This document shows positions 6,299-12,390 of a stretch of DNA of 12,390 nt, one piece after another (within the stretch, counting starts at the first letter, position 1; the number at the start of each line of letters is the position of its first letter). The stretch comes from Gemmatimonadales bacterium (GTDB taxonomy: Bacteria; Gemmatimonadota; Gemmatimonadetes; Gemmatimonadales; GWC2-71-9): positions 1 through 12,390 of the forward strand of contig JAICPP010000086.1 in NCBI GenBank assembly GCA_025929805.1. Reading direction: 5' to 3'. The translations under genes and the position numbers were made by a program. The notes below the pieces were generated by a model, which saw only the letters and a list, made by a program, of their open reading frames with translations, was not told where the DNA came from and did no database searches.

Positions 6299-8548
6299 TT
6301 ACGTCAGGCGCATTCGCTCCAGTAATCGGTGAAACCTGGGATCGTTCCGAAGCCCGTCGAGCATCGGCTCGATCCTCAGGTATGCCAGCCAGCCACGCCG
6401 TTCACGGTACGCCTTCTCCAGCCACTCAAAGGCACTGTCCGGTTCGCCCAGCGTAACATACAAACCGGCCTGGGCGACCGGCGACACATAACGAGCCTTC
6501 GCACGTTCATTCAGCTCCTGCAAGACTGCACGGGCCTCGTCGATCCGGCCTCTCCGGGCGGCGACATGCCCGAGCCCCGCAAAGGCAAGCGCGTCATTCG
6601 CGGAATTCGCCAGCGCTTCCTTAAATGACGCAGTAGCGTCGTCATACGATCCCCGCTGCAGGTACACCAGGCCGAGCAGCCGGTGGGTTTCCTCGGCGGT
6701 CGGATTCATCGTGAGTGCCCGCCGGAGGTTGTCGAGCGCGGCGTCGTAATGCCGAGCATAGTATTGCAGCCATCCCATGCTGCGCCGGATCGAGACGGAA
6801 CCGGGATCCAGTTCGATGGCGGTGCGGCCCTCGGTGAGTGCTTCCTCGAACCGGCCCATCGCCGCCAGAAACCAGGAATGCCATTGACGTGCCACGGAGT
6901 AGCGGGGATTGAGCTCGATGGCACGGCGGAACTCACGCTCCGCGGCGGCCCACTCCCAGTCGTAGATGAAGGTCACCCAGCCCAGCGAGGTATGGGCTTC
7001 GGCGAGTGTCTCATCCAGCTCGATCGCTCTCTGCGCCTCCGACTTTGCCCGCTCCATACCTTCGAATACCGGAGCTCCACGGTAATCGAGATCGAGGGCG
7101 TATGAATCAGCCAGTCCACTATACGCCAACGCGTAGCTGGGATCCTCGGCGATCGACTGCTCAAAGTACCGGATGCCCTCCTTGATGCCCTCCTGGGTGC
7201 GGCGGTTCCACCAGAAGCGTCCCTTCAGGTAGAGACTGTATGCCCGCACATTCGACGTATAGCGCACCGGCGTGGGATCGCCGAGGTCGCCCAGCAGCGT
7301 CGATCGCAGGGTCCGCACAATTGTTCCGGCGATCTCATCCTGGATAGCGAAGACATCGGACAACTCACGATCGTACCGCTCCGACCACAGCGTTTGCCCA
7401 TCGTCGACGCTGCTCAGCTGAACTGTGATCCGAAGCCGGTTGCCTGCCTTGCGCACCGTGCCGTCGAGAACTGTCGACACATTGAGCCGTGCCCCCAGGG
7501 AACGCACGTCCTCCCGCAGATTCTTGAGTGCGAAGACCGAGGTTCGGGAGGCAACCCGTAGCCCCTCGACCTTGCTCAACGCAGTGATCAGCTCGTCGGT
7601 CATCCCGTCGCTGAAATACTCGTTCTCGGGATCGGGGCTGGAGTTCACCAACGGGAGCACCGCGATACTGCGGCGATCGGTTGGCGCGACCACCGGCTGG
7701 GGGACCGGACCCGGGGCAACCAGCGCATCGCAGAATTCGGCCATGGTGGCAAACCGCTCGCCGGGCGCCTTCGCCAGGGCGCGTTGCAACGCCTGCTCCA
7801 CCGTGTGCGGCACAGTGGGCCGGAGCGAGCGGATCGGCGTGGGCGGCTCGATAGCGTGACGCGCCATCGTGGCTCGCGAACTGGAGCCGGCGAAGGGAGG
7901 CTGGCCACTGAGGATCTCGTAGAGAACACAGGCCAGGCTGTAGAGGTCGCTGCGGCCATCCAGCTCGCGCTCGCCGCTGGCTTGTTCCGGGCTCATATAG
8001 GCCGGAGTTCCTACCGCAAGGCCCCGCTCGGTGATGTAGATATTGTCGCCACCCGCGGCCGACATGGCCGTCGCCACCCCGAAATCGGCAACGACCGGCT
8101 CTCCTTCTTGCAGCAGGATGTTTTCGGGTTTGATATCTCGATGAATGACGCGGTGGCGGTGTGCGTACCCCAGTGCCTGCGCTACCGCGATGGTGATGCG
8201 CAGCGCCGCGTCGATCGGCAGCTGGCCTTCGCGCTGGAGCCGGTCGCGCAGAGTCTCGCAGCCGGCATAGGGCATGACGAAGTAGAGCAGCCCATCACAT
8301 TCACCTGAATCGTGGACCGGGAGGATCTGGGGATGCGAGAGCCTTGCGGCAATGCGGATCTCCCGCAGGAATCGCTGAGGCTCGTAGGCCTGGCCATTGC
8401 CGGGGAGCAGGACCTTGATGGCCACCTTCCGGCCATGCTTGAGATCTTCGGCCAGGTACACCACGGCCATTCCGCCGCGACCGATCTCTTCCTCGATCCG
8501 GTATCGGTCGGCGACAGCAGCCTGCAGGCGTTCGGGTACCGCGGTCAC
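6299..8548 (-). CDS. Ser/Thr protein kinase with TolB-like and TPR domains
   Basis: Cytoplasmic-type signalling protein of 749 residues. The Hanks kinase domain (about 16-280) looks catalytically intact: glycine-rich loop GRGGMA at 23-28, VAIK with Lys45, alpha-C Glu63, catalytic HRDIKPEN (Asp138, Asn143), DFG Asp155, and activation-segment end GTPAYMSPEQ at 180-189. From 293 a TolB/FlgO-like domain follows (RRSIAVLPLVN, YFSDGMTDELITALSK, then LDGTVRKAGNRLRITVQL). From about 430 to the end are TPR helices (AYSGLADSY, AHTSLGWVTF, RLLGLVYLQRG, AFAGLGHVAARRG). The segment between kinase and TolB-like domains (about 279-292, rich in Pro/Val) has no membrane span, unlike many relatives. Start is a GTG at 8548; MTAVPERLQAAVADRY is the standard opening of the family, although only a weak GAG-rich ribosome site precedes it. 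Targets are unknown. It is followed closely by the ytxJ-like gene. Confidence 0.93.
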   Translation of the reverse strand: MTAVPERLQAAVADRYRIEEEIGRGGMAVVYLAEDLKHGRKVAIKVLLPGNGQAYEPQRFLREIRIAARLSHPQILPVHDSGECDGLLYFVMPYAGCETLRDRLQREGQLPIDAALRITIAVAQALGYAHRHRVIHRDIKPENILLQEGEPVVADFGVATAMSAAGGDNIYITERGLAVGTPAYMSPEQASGERELDGRSDLYSLACVLYEILSGQPPFAGSSSRATMARHAIEPPTPIRSLRPTVPHTVEQALQRALAKAPGERFATMAEFCDALVAPGPVPQPVVAPTDRRSIAVLPLVNSSPDPENEYFSDGMTDELITALSKVEGLRVASRTSVFALKNLREDVRSLGARLNVSTVLDGTVRKAGNRLRITVQLSSVDDGQTLWSERYDRELSDVFAIQDEIAGTIVRTLRSTLLGDLGDPTPVRYTSNVRAYSLYLKGRFWWNRRTQEGIKEGIRYFEQSIAEDPSYALAYSGLADSYALDLDYRGAPVFEGMERAKSEAQRAIELDETLAEAHTSLGWVTFIYDWEWAAAEREFRRAIELNPRYSVARQWHSWFLAAMGRFEEALTEGRTAIELDPGSVSIRRSMGWLQYYARHYDAALDNLRRALTMNPTAEETHRLLGLVYLQRGSYDDATASFKEALANSANDALAFAGLGHVAARRGRIDEARAVLQELNERAKARYVSPVAQAGLYVTLGEPDSAFEWLEKAYRERRGWLAYLRIEPMLDGLRNDPRFHRLLERMRLT

Positions 8549-8575
8549 GTAGGCTCACTCGAGCTGGGCTACACT

Positions 8576-8589
8576 GAAGGGAACCCTTC
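8576..8589. repeat. 14-bp dyad upstream of kinase gene
   Basis: GAAGGGAACCCTTC has 6-base perfect arms around a 2-base centre. It lies 27 bases upstream of the kinase GTG, within the 73-base gap after the hydrolase stop. It is a plausible operator half-site pair. A terminator is unlikely, because the loop is too short and no T-run follows. The rest of the gap shows nothing else I can support. Confidence 0.35.
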
Positions 8590-8621
8590 GAGCACCGAAT
8601 CACAAGCCGGAATGAAAGCAA

Positions 8622-9476
8622 TCAATGCCCGCCGTGAGGCAGGTGTGGGATATTCTCGATGAAGCGCCGGATGCTGCCGAAGTAGTTGAGGGAATCGAGG
8701 TCAAAGGTGTCCCCGTGTCCACCGTTCAGCTCCACGAAGGTCTTGGGAGGAGGCGCTGCCTCATATAACCGCCGGCCATGAGCCAGTGGGATGACCTCAT
8801 CACCTCTGGCGTGGAGGAAGAGTTTGGGAACGGTCACCTTCGAGATCTTCTCGATCGAGGGGTACCGGCTGGCCGCAATCCAGCGGACCGGTATGAAAGG
8901 ATAGAGCTCCTGTCCTCGCTCGATGGCCGAGGTCAGAGCCCCTTCCACGATCAAGCCTCCCGCGGAGACGCGGCTCACCAGATCGATTGCGACGGCCGAG
9001 CCCAGGGAATGTCCAAAGACAACGATTCGCTCCGCCGGCACGCCGAGCGTCTTTCGAAGGTAGCGGTAAGCCGCCTGAGCGTCCTTATAGAGTCCTGCTT
9101 CTGTAGGCAGCCCCTCGCTCTCGCCATACCCTCGATAATCAAACGCCAGAAGGTTCAGCCCCAGCTGGCCTAAACCGGCGTAATGAGCAGGACGGCCGAA
9201 CTCCGAGAGATTTCCGGCGTTGCCATGACAGATCAGTAACCAAAGCCCGGTCGAGTCCTCGGCGGCGGGAATTATCCAGCTCACAATGGTGAGACCATCC
9301 TCGGTGGGGAACTCTACCCGTTGCACCGAAAGACCGAGATAGCTGGGCGGAGAAAGCAGCTTTCGTTGGGGACCGGGAAAATAGATCAGACGGGACTCGT
9401 TCAACCGCAGCAAGAGGAGGAGCCCAACGTATACCACAACCACCAGCAGAAGAAGGCTCCAGCTCATTGCTTTCAC
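8622..9476 (-). CDS. Membrane-anchored alpha/beta hydrolase (BEM46/ABHD13-like)
   Basis: Serine hydrolase of 284 residues. Residues 6-23 form one hydrophobic segment (WSLLLLVVVVYVGLLLLL) followed by Arg and the block SRLIYFPGP, typical of the BEM46/ABHD13 group. The segment is therefore more likely a membrane anchor than a cleaved signal. The oxyanion block is HGNAGN at 84-89, then AFDYRGYGES at 111-120. The nucleophile elbow is GHSLGS with Ser157. The acid is Asp226 in HARGDEVIP, and the base is His254 in GGHGDTF. All three triad residues are present in the expected order. Start is GTG at 9476 with GAGG 9 bases upstream; an internal ATG at 9467 is poorer. The ribosome site overlaps the fadJ stop, so translation is probably coupled to fadJ. 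A thioesterase or lipid esterase role would fit, but the substrate is not visible in the sequence. Confidence 0.85.
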   Translation of the reverse strand: MKAMSWSLLLLVVVVYVGLLLLLRLNESRLIYFPGPQRKLLSPPSYLGLSVQRVEFPTEDGLTIVSWIIPAAEDSTGLWLLICHGNAGNLSEFGRPAHYAGLGQLGLNLLAFDYRGYGESEGLPTEAGLYKDAQAAYRYLRKTLGVPAERIVVFGHSLGSAVAIDLVSRVSAGGLIVEGALTSAIERGQELYPFIPVRWIAASRYPSIEKISKVTVPKLFLHARGDEVIPLAHGRRLYEAAPPPKTFVELNGGHGDTFDLDSLNYFGSIRRFIENIPHLPHGGH

Positions 9477-9485
9477 CGCGAATAG

Positions 9486-9489
9486 CCTC
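9486..9489 (-). promoter_or_regulatory. Ribosome binding site of the hydrolase gene, overlapping the fadJ stop
   Basis: GAGG on the minus strand, 9 bases before the GTG at 9476. It shares bases with the fadJ TGA (9490-9488), an arrangement that favours translational coupling. Confidence 0.6.
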
Positions 9490-11614
9490 AGGCGGGATAG
9501 TATCGCCCCGACCGGCGAGACATCTCGAGGAGCGCAGCCGCCGGGCGGAAGCGCTCACCAAACTGTTCCTGCAGGTGGTACAGGGTTTCTACCACCCGAC
9601 TGGCGCCGAGGTCATCGATCATCCGTAGCGGGCCGCCGCGAAAGGCCGGGAAGCCGATACCAAAGATGGCCCCGATGTCGGCATCTCTTGGACTCCTCAC
9701 CACGTTCTCGGAGCACGCCGTTGCCGCTTCGTTCAGCATGGAGTACACCAGGCGACGCTGAACCAGCTGGGGATCTGCCTCAGCCGGCCTGACTCCAAGA
9801 AGCGGGTAGACACTCTTGTCGACGCCGGCCTTGTGTCCTTGGCGATACTGGTAGAATCCCCGGCCATTCTTGCGCCCCAGGCGAGTGGCGCCCAGCATGC
9901 GTCCCAGTGCGCCGGCGGGCTTCATCCGCTCACCGAAGGCGGCGTGCATGACGTTCCCGGCCTTTTCCGCCACGTCCAATCCGATCTCATCCAGCAGGGC
10001 AACTGGACCAACGGGGAACCCGAAGGAAGTCATCGTGCGATCGATGACATCGATGGGCACACCCTCCTGGAGCAGGTGACCCGCTTCGTTCAGATAAGGA
10101 GAAAGGATGCGATTGACCCAGAACCCGGGCCGGTCGGCCACAACGATGACGGTCTTTCCCATGCGCCGGCCGAACCGAACCGCGGTGACGATGGTGTCTG
10201 GACTGGTGGCGGGGGATGGGATGACCTCGAGGAGTGGCATCCGTTCGACCGGAGAGAAAAAGTGCATGCCGAGGACTCGCTCCGGCCTTCGGGCATACTC
10301 GGCGATATGTCGGATCGGGATGGTCGAGGTGTTGGTAGCAAAGATGGTGTCGGGCCGCACCCGTTCCTCCACTTCTGCCAGCACCTTGCGTTTGGTGTCC
10401 AGGTCTTCGAACACCGCCTCGATGACCAGGTCCGCCCGATTGAACCCACTGAAATCGGCCGAGCCGGAGAGCAGGGCGCTCAGACGCTGGTACTGCGGGC
10501 GGGTCAATCTTCGCTTTTTCAGCCGCTCGGCCAGCATCCGGTCGGCGGCTTTGAGTCCCTTACCCACCCGCGTCAGGTCAGAGTCCTTGAGTCGGGTATC
10601 CACCTCCACATTGAGAACAGCGGTTCCTGCAATACCCGCCCCCATGAAGCCGGAGCCCACGATGCCGAGCCGGCGGATCTGCCGCGGTGTCGCGCTGCCG
10701 GGTGGTACTCCATCGTCCTTCTTGAGGGCGGTGGTCGCGAAGAAGATCTGCACCAGCTTGCGGGAGACATCGCCCACTGCCAGCTCGCCGAAGGCCCGGT
10801 GCTCCTCGGCCAGTCCGGCAGTGACCCCCTGCTCCAGGCCGACCCGAACCGCCTCGAGCGCCGCCAGCGGCGCGGGATAGTGCCCTCCGGTTTTCTGGAG
10901 CACCTGCTTTCGAGCGCCCCGGTACACCAGCCGCCGTCCTGCCGAAGTCCGATCCAGGATCATCCCCGCCATGCCACCCTTGCCGCTGCGCCGAGGCAAG
11001 CCATTCCGGGCCAGACGATCCGCCGCGGCCACGGCTACTTGCCGCAGGATGCTCCGGGGAACGACCTCATCGACTAGCCCCAACCGGAGCGCCTTTGCAG
11101 CACGCTCGCTTCTGCCGGTGAGGATCATATCGAGCGCGGCTCGTGCCCCGATGAGCCGGGGCAGTCGCTGGCATCCGCCGGCTCCGGGGATCAAACCCAA
11201 CTGCACCTCGGGGAGGCCGAGCTGGGTCTTGGGATGGTCGGTGGCAATGCGGTAATGACATGCGAGCGCCAGCTCCAGCCCGCCCCCGAGACAAGCCCCA
11301 TGGATGGCGGCCACGATCGGCTTATGGGAGGTCTCCACCCTGCTGACCGTTTCCTGCCCCTCGAAGCTCAGGCGCTCGGCGGCGTCCTGGCTGGTGAGAG
11401 CGGTAAACTCCTCGATGTCCGCACCGGCGATGAAATTATCCGGCTTGCCGGAGATCAGGACCACGGCCCGGGCGGCGGAGTCCTCTTTGAGACGGATCAG
11501 CAAGGCCTCCAGCTCGACCCGCACGGCTGCGGTGAGCTTGTTCACCGGCTCACCGGGAAGGTCGAAGGTGATGAGGCAGACGCCGTTTTCGTTTTGGGTG
11601 GAGAAGGCGGACAT
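9488..11614 (-). CDS. fadJ: FadJ-type fatty-acid oxidation complex alpha subunit
   Basis: Bifunctional enzyme of beta-oxidation: enoyl-CoA hydratase/isomerase at the N-terminus and L-3-hydroxyacyl-CoA dehydrogenase after it. At 708 residues it is full length (E. coli FadJ has 714). The crotonase domain spans about 1-200, with the oxyanion-hole block NFIAGADIEEF and both expected catalytic glutamates: Glu114 in GGGLELA and Glu136 in GLPEVQLGLIPGAGG. The NAD-binding Rossmann motif is GIVGSGFMGAGIA (GxGxxG at 320-325). Dehydrogenase residues follow: VIEAVFEDLDTKRKV, FATNTSTIPI, the catalytic His451 in GMHFFSP and Glu463 in PLLEVI. Two C-terminal 3HCDH domains follow (FVGPVALLDEIGLDV-like region at 532-548; GIGFPAFRGGP at 652-661). 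It follows a FadI-type thiolase, as in fadIJ operons, and precedes a coupled hydrolase. The ATG at 11614 has no visible Shine-Dalgarno. Choice of fadJ over fadB rests on the thiolase type. Confidence 0.93.
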   Translation of the reverse strand: MSAFSTQNENGVCLITFDLPGEPVNKLTAAVRVELEALLIRLKEDSAARAVVLISGKPDNFIAGADIEEFTALTSQDAAERLSFEGQETVSRVETSHKPIVAAIHGACLGGGLELALACHYRIATDHPKTQLGLPEVQLGLIPGAGGCQRLPRLIGARAALDMILTGRSERAAKALRLGLVDEVVPRSILRQVAVAAADRLARNGLPRRSGKGGMAGMILDRTSAGRRLVYRGARKQVLQKTGGHYPAPLAALEAVRVGLEQGVTAGLAEEHRAFGELAVGDVSRKLVQIFFATTALKKDDGVPPGSATPRQIRRLGIVGSGFMGAGIAGTAVLNVEVDTRLKDSDLTRVGKGLKAADRMLAERLKKRRLTRPQYQRLSALLSGSADFSGFNRADLVIEAVFEDLDTKRKVLAEVEERVRPDTIFATNTSTIPIRHIAEYARRPERVLGMHFFSPVERMPLLEVIPSPATSPDTIVTAVRFGRRMGKTVIVVADRPGFWVNRILSPYLNEAGHLLQEGVPIDVIDRTMTSFGFPVGPVALLDEIGLDVAEKAGNVMHAAFGERMKPAGALGRMLGATRLGRKNGRGFYQYRQGHKAGVDKSVYPLLGVRPAEADPQLVQRRLVYSMLNEAATACSENVVRSPRDADIGAIFGIGFPAFRGGPLRMIDDLGASRVVETLYHLQEQFGERFRPAAALLEMSRRSGRYYPA

Positions 11615-11621
11615 GGTTGTT

Positions 11622-11649
11622 AGTCGCGAGTCACGAGTCGCGAGTCATT
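11622..11649 (+). repeat. Four tandem 7-base units, left arm
   Basis: Units start at 11622, 11629, 11636 and 11643: AGTCGCG, AGTCACG, AGTCGCG, then AGTCATT. The first three form the 21-base terminal inverted repeat. The fourth drifts toward the AGTCAT start of the REP-like halves. Confidence 0.8.
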
Positions 11650-11673
11650 GATCGGGAGCGGAGAACATTGACC

Positions 11674-11710
11674 AGTCATCGCGAGCGGGTGTAAGCCCGC
11701 GTGGCGATCC
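11674..11710 (+). repeat. REP-like half-unit 1
   Basis: Begins AGTCATCGCGAG and ends GGCGATCC. An outer stem pairs ATCGC (11678-11682) with GCGAT (11704-11708). An inner stem pairs GCGGG (11685-11689) with CCCGC (11696-11700) around a 6-base loop. It has the same plan as the facing unit at 11734-11769. Confidence 0.7.
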
Positions 11711-11733
11711 GCGGCACTTGTATGTGATCGGCT

Positions 11734-11769
11734 GGATTGCTTCGGGCGCCAAGCGCCCTCGCAATGACT
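11734..11769 (-). repeat. REP-like half-unit 2, inverted
   Basis: On the minus strand it begins AGTCATTGCGAG and ends GAAGCAATCC. An outer stem pairs ATTGC with GCAAT (11761-11765 with 11736-11740). A perfect inner stem pairs GGGCGC with GCGCCC (11744-11749 with 11753-11758) around 3 bases. The framework recalls, from memory, the widespread bacterial palindrome starting GTCATTGCGAG and ending GAAGCAATCC. Confidence 0.7.
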
Positions 11770-11813
11770 TACGACTTGCTCTGCGCAAACCGCGACTCGT
11801 GACTCGCGACTCG

Positions 11814-12390
11814 TCATCTCCTCTCCAACACCATAGCATACCCCATCCCGCCTTGAGCGCAGATGGAGAGGAGACCGAACTGCACGTCGCGCCGACGCAT
11901 CTCGTTTGCCAGCGTGGTGACGAGCCGGGCCCCGGTGGCTCCGAAGGGATGTCCAATCGCGAGCGAGCCACCCGCCACATTGGTGCGGTCCCAGTCGACT
12001 TCACCCACCGGTCCCGGTAACCCCAACCGATCAGCCCAGGCCTGTGAGCCCCAAGCCTGGATGTTGGAGAGCACCTGTGCCGCAAAGGCCTCGTGGATCT
12101 CAACCAGTCCTAACTCAGCCCAGGTGAGCTCTGCCCGCTCCAGCGCCTTGGGAACAGCATAGACTGGTCCCATCAGCAGCTGCCAGCCGGGGTCTACGGC
12201 ACTCACCGCATAACTTCTGATATACGCGAGAGGCTCATGGCCCAACGATCGCGCCTTCTCCTCGGACATCAGCAGGACGGCGGCCGCTCCGTCGGTCAGT
12301 GGTGAGGAGTTTCCCGCGGTGACGGTGCCGTACTTGCGGTCGAACACCGGCTTCAGCTTGGCTAGAGCCTCGAGTGACGTGTCGGAACGA
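11814..12390 (-). CDS. fadI: FadI-type acetyl-CoA C-acyltransferase, 3' part
   Basis: C-terminal part of a thiolase that cleaves 3-ketoacyl-CoA with CoA to release acetyl-CoA, the last step of beta-oxidation. About 192 codons are visible; the frame stays open to the right edge, so the N-terminal domain and its nucleophilic Cys lie outside. Visible landmarks in order: SDTSLEALAKLKPVF, GTVTAGNSSPLTDGAAA (the thiolase C-domain opening), HEAFAAQVLSNIQAW, the active-site His block GGSLAIGHPFGATGAR, and the proton-transfer Cys in CAQGGMG close to the C-terminus. HEAFAAQ followed by NIQ, and the GHPFGATGAR/CAQGG pair, are closer to FadI than to FadA in my reading. The GTG at 12347 is an internal valine codon, not a start. 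It precedes fadJ on the same strand, and its TGA is 2 bases from the repeat element. Confidence 0.9.
   Translation of the reverse strand, partial: RSDTSLEALAKLKPVFDRKYGTVTAGNSSPLTDGAAAVLLMSEEKARSLGHEPLAYIRSYAVSAVDPGWQLLMGPVYAVPKALERAELTWAELGLVEIHEAFAAQVLSNIQAWGSQAWADRLGLPGPVGEVDWDRTNVAGGSLAIGHPFGATGARLVTTLANEMRRRDVQFGLLSICAQGGMGYAMVLERR

Larger units (their letters stand above)
11622..11811. repeat. Composite palindromic element between fadI and fadJ
   Basis: A 190-bp element filling the 197-base fadI-fadJ gap. Its ends are 21-base perfect inverted repeats (11622-11642 and 11791-11811). Each arm is made of 7-base units alternating AGTCGCG and AGTCACG. Inside lie two facing REP-like hairpin units (11674-11710 and 11734-11769) with a 23-base spacer. 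There is no transposase, and frames across it give only repetitive, unconvincing peptides. It begins 2 bases after the thiolase stop and ends 7 bases before the fadJ ATG. It resembles a BIME/REP or MITE-type extragenic element. On the transcript it could fold into one long stem between the two cistrons. Confidence 0.8.

Noticed and set aside
9833..11077. 414-codon open frame on the plus strand antisense to fadJ
   Set aside because: Same pattern: no domain, composition of a mirror frame, and full overlap with a textbook fadJ.
11620..11817. 65-codon minus-strand open frame between fadI and fadJ
   Set aside because: It is the translation of the palindromic element: its ends read out the 7-base repeats (SRESRV, DSRLVTRD). 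Coding is not supported.

Overview
The window reads as a stretch of chromosome from a GC-rich Gram-negative bacterium, most likely a member of Gemmatimonadota. The reasons are a SusC/SusD-type outer-membrane uptake pair in a high-GC genome, a Ser/Thr kinase fused to a TolB-like domain and TPRs (a fusion multiplied in that phylum), and a bacillithiol-type YtxJ redox protein. This assignment is inferred from protein style, not from a marker gene. All eight genes lie on the minus strand. Long plus-strand open frames exist but are antisense shadows.

In the direction of transcription (right to left), the window opens with the 3' part of a FadI-type thiolase (11814 to the right edge). It is separated from a complete FadJ-type hydratase/dehydrogenase (9488-11614) by a 197-base gap filled almost entirely by a composite palindromic repeat (11622-11811). 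A membrane-anchored alpha/beta hydrolase (8622-9476) follows fadJ after 11 bases, and its ribosome binding site overlaps the fadJ stop. These three look like a fatty-acid beta-oxidation operon.

After a 73-base gap come a 749-residue Ser/Thr kinase-TolB-TPR protein (6299-8548) and, 25 bases on, a small thioredoxin-fold YtxJ-like protein (5917-6273). A 236-base spacer with a perfect 8-bp inverted repeat leads to an OmpR-type winged-helix regulator with an eroded receiver domain (5024-5680). An 86-base gap with an imperfect hairpin and repeated GTGAC motifs separates it from a SusC-like TonB-dependent transporter (1608-4937) and its SusD-like lipoprotein (7-1578). The regulator is positioned to control the susCD pair, but this is only inferred from adjacency.

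No RNA genes, CRISPR arrays, prophage genes or transposase genes were seen. I see no convincing new multi-gene defence or metabolic system. The features most worth a second look are the repeat between fadI and fadJ, whose two halves show compensatory base changes in a shared stem, and the regulator that keeps only the two ends of a receiver domain.
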